A stretch of 64,000 nucleotides of DNA from assembly GCA_963969365.1 (NCBI GenBank), contig OZ017746.1, positions 1,054,001-1,118,000 on the forward strand, given 5' to 3'. This DNA comes from Asterochloris sp. CNOR1. Taxonomy: Eukaryota > Chlorophyta > Trebouxiophyceae > Trebouxiales > Trebouxiaceae. Within the stretch, counting starts at the first letter, position 1. Each line of letters begins with the position of its first letter. Positions 56,552 through 64,000 of this stretch are shown here, one piece after another. Under the pieces are notes generated by a model, which saw only the letters and a list, made by a program, of their open reading frames with translations, did no database searches and was not told where the DNA came from. Made by a program: the position numbers and the translations under genes.

Positions 56552-59446
56552 TCACAGTTCACTTTTGAAGCTGCCTGCACCAGCTCGCTGGTTGAGATAT
56601 TCAAAGGCTAGGGCTGTGTGCATGGCAACACCTGCAGAATCGTGTGTTTGAAGATCACTGCCAATGTGCATGAGGCATGCAGCTGGCAGGTGGGCAAGCC
56701 AACCTACCTAGGGGCAGCGCATCGTCATCAATCTTCAACTTTGGAGTGTGCAGACCACTTGTGGTGCCCTTCTTAGAGCTGCCCATGCCTATCCACGAAA
56801 ACACTGATGGTACTTTGCCATCTGCAATACCAGCACTCAAGAGCTCAGCAGCACAGCTCTCACTGCTGCAATAGGCATTTGCCAGCACAAGCAGCTGGCG
56901 AGATGCGCCAGGCAGCTGCCGACCGTTTGCAAAAAATCCGAAGTCTTCTCCTGTGAGCAGGAAGGGACTCATAAGCCAGGCTCACCATATCAGCGCACTC
57001 ACAACAGTGAGTGTGCTCGACTCACCAGCCATGCTGGGCTCTGCCTCCTGGACTGCTGCCCCTGTCACCCTGCATCCGAACGGCAGACGATCAAGCTTGC
57101 TCAGGCTCTCTGCTTTTGCGTCGAGCACATAAGCAACATCAGGCTTGCCTGAGGCCAACGTCCTCAACAAACTGTGTCAGCTTAGCATCATTTACCACTG
57201 GAGGGTAGTAAGGCCTGCAAGCATCAGTAGCTAAGTGCTGGTGTTGCGCTACATCTGACGGCAACCTTCATAGCAGATGGCAGACGTGTCACTGGTGCAC
57301 CATGCAGCACGTACTGCGAGTTCTGCATCCAGTCCAGCTCTGTCAGACAGCCCAGCGCAGCCGCAGTGTTCTTGATCACCTACATGCAAGAAGGGCGACC
57401 GTTGACGCGGCCTGCTTCAGAAAGCCAGGAGCGTCAAGCACGAACAGCAGGTGCACAAGGAGCATCTTTCGTTGTGTCCTGCTTCAGCTGGCTGCGTGAA
57501 GACCAGGCACAAAATCGCTCACTGGCAGGTGCAGGTGCAGGGAGCAGTTTGTCTTGCAGCCAGCTTCAGTATGCTGCATGAAGCATCAAGCATGAAAGCT
57601 GGGCTCCCCTAACGTGCATTTCACCTCCTCCATCCGTTTTCTCAGGCGCACAGAGGCTTCATGGGTCAAAGTTCTGAGTGTGCCTCCCTGCAGGGCAGTG
57701 TACACGCTTGGGGTCAAGCCAGCAGTTGCGCTGCTCAACGTCTGGGAGCTGCAGGCTCAAGGCCTCACCAAGGACACCGTGTCAGGAATGACATTGTAGG
57801 CTTCGCCAGCATTGAATCGCGGGATGCTGATGACAGCAGAGTCAAGTGGCGAAGTTTCTCGGCTCACCAGAGTCTGCAGCAAGTCATGGCAGCTGTCAGG
57901 CAGGTCAGACAAGCCCAGATGTCAAACAAACCAGCAGCAGGGTAAGGTCACAGCCCACCTGTAGGGCTGTGACAATGGCTGCACCAGCAACAACTGGGTC
58001 AATATTGTTGTGAGGCATGGCTGCATGCCCACCGCGTCCCTGCAACCGTTGCAGGCAGGGTGTTTCTCATGCTACCTCTGCAATAGACACAGCAGGATGC
58101 ACATGCAAATGGAGGCTTGCTGGGCCACACCTTGATCGTCAGGTCAAACTGGCAAGCAGATGCCATGATGGTCCCCTTCTTTGTGTGGATGGTGCCAGTG
58201 GGAAGCGTGGGCCACAGGTGAAAGCCAAAGACGCCCTTGACGCCCTTGAGATGGCCTGCATCAAGGCCAGGGAAGTGTGTCGCAGCCATTCTTGTTCAGG
58301 CAGCTGGGTCACCTACTGTGGGAACAAGATCTGGGGGCTGTACACGTGCAGAGCGGCACACCACCATGAAAAGAAGGGCAGGCAGACTAGGGATGAGCCT
58401 GTGTGGGCAGCAGGCTGCCGAGAGTCGCGAAATCTCCCTGTATGCAGCTCTTGCAGATGCTGATGAGCCTGAAGGGGTGTGGATGCTTGCTCACCCTCCT
58501 TGACCAGGCGCTTGCCGCCTGCACCGCCTTCTTCAGCAGGCTGGAAAAGGAGCTTGACACTGCCTTGCAGCTCCTGCTCATGCTGTTTGAGCAGCTTGGC
58601 TGCACCCAACAGCATGGCTGTGTGCCTGCAGGCAGCATGCGCCCTGCAGCTCCTGCTCATGCTGTTTGAGCAGCTTGGCTGCATGCAACAACATGGCTGT
58701 GTGCCTGCAGACAGCATGCGCCATGCAGCCGTCATGCCAATGCCAGGTGCTGCCCAGCACAGCCACCACTGCGTAGGGTGCTCTCACCCATCATGGCCAC
58801 ATGCATGCATTTTGCCAGGGACTTTGCTCCTGCACAGAGGCATCATGGAATGAGAAATGTTGACCTGCAGCTCAGCGACAACAGACCTCAAGAAAAGGCT
58901 GTGGCTCACGAGTGTGGCAAGTCTGTTTCCTCAGTAATTGGCAGAGCATCTATGTCTGCTCTGAGAGCAACGACAGGGTTGCCTTTGCCGATGGTGGCAA
59001 CCACCCCCGTCTTGGCTGCTGGGAACCTGAAGCACCAGAGCAGCCATACCATTGATTGCAGCAGATGAAGCAGCAAAACAAGTCAGAGAAGCAGCCCCAT
59101 CTCCGCACTTGTAGTTGATGCCAAGCTCGTCCAAATGCTTTCGTATGGTGGCACTTGTGTTGTGCACTTCATACCTGGAAACAGCCACATGAAATTGCAT
59201 CACCTAAGAGACACAGTGCAGCAGCAGAGACAGTACTGGGTTCTTGCACCAGCTATCCAGTCCCTACATGAGCTCTGGCCATTGGTGCAGCTGCCTCTGG
59301 ATTGACAGGACCCAGTCCTTCTGTGCCCGAGCTTCAATAAGCAGCTTCCCTAAAGCGTCTGGCGTCGAGGCTGCTTGAGCTGCCTGGAATGCAGGCCAGC
59401 CCATCAGCATGCTTATGCATACAACCATGCATGTGGCAGGCATCAT
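56552..59446 (-). CDS. ILR1-like M20 amidohydrolase (IAA-amino-acid hydrolase family)
   Basis: Start at 59446 gives a signal peptide ([20 protein letters not shown], cleavage near QAAQA). Then [237 protein letters not shown] and a [20 protein letters not shown] end. All metal ligands of the M20D family are present: C and H of ACGHDGH, the EE of QPAEE, H of GFHLWP and H of GLHTP. Plant members release free auxin from amide conjugates in the ER; algal substrates are unknown. Intron 57070-57148 has a GC donor. The exon at about 58640 carries a 79-base partial duplication. The last exon ends in SEL, not a KDEL signal. Confidence 0.92.
57070..57148 (-). other. GC-AG intron (ILR1-like)
   Basis: Minus strand donor CTCAG|GCAAGC, acceptor ATGCAG; 79 bases. 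Splicing gives [20 protein letters not shown] and removes an apparent frame break. Confidence 0.85.
58551..58718 (-). repeat. Duplicated exon start (79-base period) in the ILR1-like gene
   Basis: Reading the minus strand, TGCAG|GCACACAGCCATGTTGTTG (upstream copy) is followed 79 bases later by TGCAG|GCACACAGCCATGCTGTTG, both continuing into AAGCTGCTCAAACAGCATGA and AGGAGCTGCA. Only the downstream copy continues into [11 protein letters not shown]. Both acceptors are intact. Confidence 0.85.
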
Positions 59447-59782
59447 GATGAGGGTCAGTGACAGGGTGTCTCCCCTGTCAACACCAGACAGAATTCTGGT
59501 TATGTGGAGCAGATGCAACTCACATTACACATTTGGTCAAACACTTAAGCCAGTCACAACCACCTAGCTGATCCAATCTGAAAGCTCCTCTGCACGGTAT
59601 GTAGCAGCACAGGAGATCATGCTGTGATAAGGAGCAATGGGGACTCCCCTGCCCGACCTCAATGCCGGGCCTCTCCCCCTTGGCCAGATCAGGTCAGCCA
59701 AGCAACCAGTGCGAGCTGACCTGACCTGCGGGATATACAGCCTTGTGCAACTTGTCAGCACCAGTTGACAAAGTCAAGTCTG

Positions 59783-62700
59783 ATGGCCACGCTGCTGCAG
59801 AGAGGAGGCCCGGAGTCAGCTTATGGATGCGCTGGATTCTGTGAGCTGCTGCTGTGCAAGCAGCTGCACATTAGAGATGTTTGGAAAGCATCAGCGGCAC
59901 TTGAGCTTGGATGTCGCTGTGACATGCAGATGCGGGGCAAGAAGATCCTGGTGCTGGATCCCAAGATCACTGGCTTCCTGGGGTTGTTGGCTGAGGTGCC
60001 CCTCCTCAAAGAGCATGGCGTCGAGCAGTGAGTGCTTGACATTTAGCAGGCTGATCTGCTTAACCTCATGCACAGGCCTTTGAGACGTCTCTCCTGAACG
60101 ATTTGCTGCTCACAGTAATAGCTTGTGCGGTGCCCACGTCTACTGTCAGCCTGTCCACGCATTGCTACAGTCTTGTGTGCTGCCGGTGGGGCTTGCAGGT
60201 GCCAGCCTGCTTCCCGGTACACTGCCTGGTGCCCTGTTTGTGGCACAAGCCTGCTAGTCTGCTGCTGCCAATAATGACACTGCCTTGCATCCTGCAGGCT
60301 GCTCTACCTGCAGGGGGAGGCCCTGGAGGGCATCGATGTGCGGAGCATCATCTACCTTGTGCGCTCCACCATGCAGAATGCGCAGCTAATTGCCCAGCAG
60401 GTCAAGGCCACCAACAGGTGGGTGGGTGTCCCGCAGAAGCCGTAGGTCAGGTTGCAGTTAGGAGCAATCCGTCGTCCGCCAGCTGAGCGCTGTTCGCACT
60501 GCGGTTGACGTCGGAAGGCACTGGCGGATGTGCAAGCTCCCCCAAGATCTCCTCCACACTGCACATGCTGCGTGCATGCCTTATGCCCCAAGGCCTTTGC
60601 AGCGTGTATGCTGCCTGCAGTCTTGGTACGGCACAAAATTTGCCACGCAGTAGCCATCTCCAGCTGGCAGCTAACCCCCCTCCCTCTGCCCTGCTGGGCA
60701 CGGCTGATCGTCGAGTAAATTAGGCTCTGCTGCAGCCTGGCAACCCTGTAATGCTTACCCTGACTTGGAAGATACTGCCGTCTTTGCTCTTACAGGGGCA
60801 AAGGAGGCCCTTGAGTGCTTAGTGCACCTCTCTGTCGATTGCTAGCTCTGCACTTCTTGCCCTCCACGCCATTGCAGGTGCTTGCTGCCCTGCAGGGCAG
60901 GGATGGCTCTCGAGTACGCAGCCTACTTCATGCCCCGCCGCAGCCTGGTGTGTGAGGAGGTGCTTGAGCGTGAGGGCGTCAAAGGGGACATCCAGGTGGC
61001 CGAGTACCCCCTCAACTTCATCCCCTTTGACAGCGATGTGCTCTCCCTGGAGATGGAAGCTGCCTTCAAGGTAGGCTGGGTGTGCATGCCGTGGTCAGCA
61101 CTCTGATCAGTGCTCACTGCAAAGCAACAACAGCAGGCGCTGGCAGTCAGACGGCAGGTGTCCCCACAGCCTGCTGTGGCTCCCCCGCCCCCTGGGAGAG
61201 GCTGCTGCAGCTCAATGTGTCAAGACACGACTCCAGGGCCACCATTTTGGGGGGGGGGGGGGGAGCATTGCACTCTGGCCAGCATGGAGACCATGTGGAG
61301 TTTCCATCAGGTGTTGCTGCTACGCAGGAGGGGCATGGTGGCTTGGAGGGGCTTTGTAAGTGACACTTCCCCTGCCAGCAGAGCTCTTTCTGTAGTCTAA
61401 CCCCTGACCCTAGTCTCAAAGCCCCTGGCAGTTGGTAACAACCCAGGCTGATCCAGCCTGCGAGCACTGCCCACAATTTGTCTTTGATTTTGACAGAGGA
61501 ACATCTGTGTCGTCTCCTGGTCATGGGTGGCGACTCGCTGAGCCTGTACTGCACTGTGAGAAGCAGCACAGATCCTGAAGACTGTTCTTTGCTTGATGGT
61601 GCAGGACCTGGTGGTGGATGGCGATCCCTCCAGCCTCTACTACACTGCACGGGGGCTGATGCGTTTGCAGCAGCTGTACGGCACCATAGGGCGGGTCACC
61701 GGCAAAGGCCCCAGCGCTGTGGGCGTCAGGGACTTGGTCTTGCGCATGCGCCGGGAGATGGGCAGCAAGGCCCCCCCAGTGGGTGGGTGCAGTCCTTACC
61801 TTCACCTGCTGCTCATGCCCAGGCCCCTACAGACTACAACCAGGGGTCGGCACGTGATGCTCGCCTAAATGCTCTGCTGCAGGATGGCCAACATCCACGA
61901 CAGCGCATCAAGGGCTGTCTCATCGCCGACGGCATGGTGTTGAGCATCAGTGTTAGTGCTCCAGGGTCACAGCCTGGATTGGTCAATGTCTCCAGCCAGC
62001 CACTCAGCTAGCGCTGTCTTGTGCTAATGCTGCTGGGGTAGCTGCATTGACCAACTGGTGGTGGTGCTGCTGCTGCAGGTGATGGCCTCGCCAATCACCT
62101 AATGCACCTCTTAGCTGCCTTGCTCATCAGCTGCACCATTCACTGCAGGGGCCAGCTGCATAGACAAGGCCTTGCTGCTGTTGCTGCAGGTCAAACATCG
62201 TATCAGCTTTGTGGACTGGCTTACGCTGGGGTCATGCAGGGTGCAGTTGTACTCACCAGCTGGTGCTAGCTCACAAACATCGGGGTCTGACAGATGTGTA
62301 GATATGAGCTGAGGTGGTCAGCTTGTCTTGGCCAGGCAGCACAGACCAGATGTGTGGCGCTGCTGCAGGAGGCAGCCGCATCGACCAGCTGGTGCTGGTG
62401 GACCGCGTGGTGGACCTGATCTCGCCCATGTGCACCCAGCTGACCTACGAGGGCCTCATCGACGAGACTCTGCATATCAAAAACGGCACTGTCACCACTG
62501 AGACAGCAGGTGGGGGCTGCAGCGGCTCTGCCAGGCAGTCTGGCCTGCCTCTTCTGATGCTGCCTTGCTGTGCTGCCAGGCAGGCTGAGCTGTCTCCCAA
62601 GCTGCTGCTGCGATGTGCTAGGGCCAGCGCCTGCACTTGCTCTAGATCACACCTGCTTGAGCAGCTTGCCCGGGTGTTGCCTGTGGTCGCTCAATGTTGA

Positions 62701-64000
62701 TGTGCTTGTCTGGAAAGCTTCCTGTGTGCCAGCCCAGCTGCTTCTGGCAGTGGCCCCAGCACCACCCACACCCACCCCCCCAGGCCCACGCTTGTCCAAT
62801 GCTCTGAAACCCCTTGAATTGATGTCGCAGCTGCTCCAGGGCAGCGGCCCCAGCGCATGCCCCTGAACAGCGCAGACCGCACCTTCAGGCAACTGCGGGA
62901 CCTCAGCTTCCGGGGGGCCACCATCAAGCTCGGGGAGTGGGCCCGCGCTGCACAGCAGGGACGCAAGGAGAGCCAACGAGCTGAGGTGAGTCCAGACCAC
63001 GCGCCCTGGGTCCCAGTCACCTAAGCTTGCTGGTGAAGATCAAGCAACTTGGGTCAGGGCTCAGGATCAAGGGGAGCCAGGGTGAGGCACCTGAATGCTT
63101 TCATGAGGGAAATGCTGTGGGCAAGAACTTGCTTGGACCTTGGTGGTCAATTGGGGGCCTTTGCAGACAGCGCACCAGGGTCATCTGCCATGCCGCCCTT
63201 ACAGCCAACTGCTTTGGCTCATACAAGCTGTGGCATGGCAACTCACACCACACCAGCAGGGCACCCCAGCAAGGTCTGGCTGCTGCACCAGGAGCCTGCC
63301 ACATGCTGGGCGCTGCCTCCAAAGCAATGTGCTGGAAGGCGAGTGCATTGCAGAGCGAGCTTTCTGCAGAGAATCCGGCTGGAGCTGAAGGAGCACATTG
63401 TGCGGGCAGCTTCCAGCTGCTGCTGTTTCTGAGGTGCAGGGCTACTGTGAGGCTGCTGCAGCACTGGCCCAGCACGTCTTGCACAGCCTGCAGGCCTGAC
63501 GCCTGTGCATGACCCTGCCCAGGTGACCCTGTCGGAGCTGAAGGACTACATGGTGCACCTGCGCAGCATGCCCAACATCAGCCGCCATGCCAGCCTGGCC
63601 GAGATGGTCAAGCGCTTCATGGTGCAGCCGACCTTTGTGGCGCGTGTGCACGCCGAGCAGGACCTGCTCTCTGGCGCGGGGCCGGAGGCCTGCTGCGACT
63701 TTATTGAGGTGGGAAGTGTAGGCAGCTGCGCCATGCTTCCCAGCAGGGCGGCGTGCCAAGCTGGGCCTGCTGTTGTGTGCGGGAGCGCAGGTCAGCTGCG
63801 ACTTGGGTGAGGTTGGGCCCTGTCGGTGTGCCACCAGGTGCATCTGTGCTCTTCCTCTCTGTGGCGAAACACCCCAAGCAGCTTCTGCTCCCAGAAGCGC
63901 AGTCGTTGCCGCCCGCTATGATGTCTTTGAGGTGGGTGTGTCGGCAGTCAGTACATCACATCTGCTCTCCTTGCAGAAAGTGTGTCAAGGGCTGTAGGCT
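59783..64000 (+). CDS. VPS33: VPS33, SM-family subunit of HOPS/CORVET (3' end outside window)
   Basis: Exons read as a Sec1/Munc18 protein of the VPS33 branch: MRGKKILVLDPKITGFLGLL, VPLLKEHGVEQ, DVRSIIYLVRSTMQNAQLIA, AAYFMPRRSLVCEEVLEREG, IQVAEYPLNFIPFDSDVLSL, DLVVDGDPSSLYYTARGLMR, GRVTGKGPSAVGVRDLVLRM, IDQLVLVDRVVDLISPMCTQ, LTYEGLIDETLHIKNG, TFRQLRDLSFRGATIKLGEW, LSELKDYMVHLRSMPNISRH. VPS33 binds SNARE bundles and drives fusion at endosomes and vacuoles. The conserved blocks (DREVDMVTPMCSQLTYEGLIDE in plants; DRVVDLISPMCTQLTYEGLI here) leave little doubt. The first exon is open from an ATG at 59783 but the first about 50 residues are not conserved; a start at the MRGKK Met (59931) after a TGCAG acceptor is an alternative. 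It diverges from the ILR1-like gene (336 bases). The last conserved exon ends near 63708. Confidence 0.9.
61249..61263. repeat. Homopolymer G run (15 bases)
   Basis: Fifteen consecutive G residues in a VPS33 intron. Together with the C run at 2835 it is the only long homopolymer here. Confidence 0.9.
61515..61560 (+). repeat. Decayed copy of a VPS33 exon start
   Basis: CTCCTGGTCATGGGTGGCGA, CTCGCTGAGCCTGTACTGCA (LLVMGGDSLSLYCTVRS) mirrors the true GACCTGGTGGTGGATGGCGA, TCCCTCCAGCCTCTACTACA (DLVVDGDPSSLYYTARG, 61606-61655), 91 bases downstream. Confidence 0.75.
62036..62190 (+). repeat. Two decayed copies of the VPS33 exon start at 62369
   Basis: True junction: GCTGCAG|GAGGCAGCCGCATCGACCAG (GSRIDQLVLVDRV). 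Copies: GGGGTAGCTGCATTGACCAA then CTGGTGGTGGTGCTGC (62036-62071, SCIDQLVVVL) and CACTGCAG|GGGCCAGCTGCATAGACAAG (62141-62170, SCIDKALL). The second keeps its acceptor; the first has lost it. Confidence 0.8.

Noticed and set aside
57121-57215. Apparent frame break near the end of the ILR1-like gene
   Set aside because: A 79-base GC-AG intron (57070-57148) removes it and restores a family-like sequence, so the gene looks intact.
63760-63997. KVCQGL followed by a stop as the end of VPS33
   Set aside because: VPS33 proteins continue well past this point; this is more likely an intron or a decayed junction, with the true exons beyond the window.
1-64000. Mobile elements, viral remnants, CRISPR arrays, rRNA
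   Set aside because: No transposase, reverse transcriptase, integrase or capsid-like ORF, no long terminal repeats and no regularly spaced repeats were seen; the repeats present are local and tandem.

Overview
This is nuclear DNA of a green alga, most likely a trebouxiophyte (Chlorella/Coccomyxa-like). The evidence is indirect: GC-rich coding sequence, many short exons split by short introns whose acceptors are nearly always CTGCAG or TGCAG, an intron-containing histone H2B gene, and nucleus-encoded plastid proteins (SufC, PRPS5, TAB2, an RNR1-like RNase). Plant-type families (SnRK2 kinases, an ILR1-like amidohydrolase) point the same way. No species can be fixed from this window.

Layout. 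1-9000: 5'-truncated mitochondrial-type uS9 (+), RPAP3-like TPR co-chaperone (-), a short Gln-rich ORF (+), an RNase III-domain protein (+), a Nudix-like protein (-). 9800-18500: histone H2B (+), a soluble Rieske ferredoxin with an unusual C-terminal tail (+), cytosolic uL3 (-), V-ATPase subunit G (+). 18900-32700: plastid uS5 with an RGG tract (-), a signal-peptide-peptidase-like protease (+), TAB2 (+), a cytosolic purine 5'-nucleotidase (+). 33000-44100: an unrecognised protein (-), plastid SufC (+), an RNB-domain exoribonuclease (+). 44600-64000: a secreted FAS1 protein (-), two tandem SnRK2-type kinases (-,-), an unrecognised small gene (+), an ILR1-like M20 amidohydrolase (-), and VPS33 running off the window (+). 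The genes are ordinary housekeeping, organelle and signalling genes on alternating strands, with gaps mostly under 700 bases. I see no CRISPR array, tRNA, rRNA or recognisable mobile element.

The most unusual signal lies in the introns. In at least seven genes (Rieske, TAB2, 5'-nucleotidase, RNR1-like, VPS33, ILR1-like, RNase III) an intron carries tandem, decayed copies, and in six of these the copy derives from an adjacent splice junction: the first or last 20-80 bases of a real exon with its flanking splice site. The copies usually have a damaged splice site, a stop or lost codons. A second signal is a set of five GC-AG introns, nearly all with the same extended donor AG|GCAAGC, placed by protein homology and codon phase. 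Together they suggest a genome where splice-junction duplication is frequent and its fossils persist.

Exon models come from reading splice sites and protein similarity by eye. Internal exons of well-known families are firm; first exons and start codons are often uncertain and are flagged.
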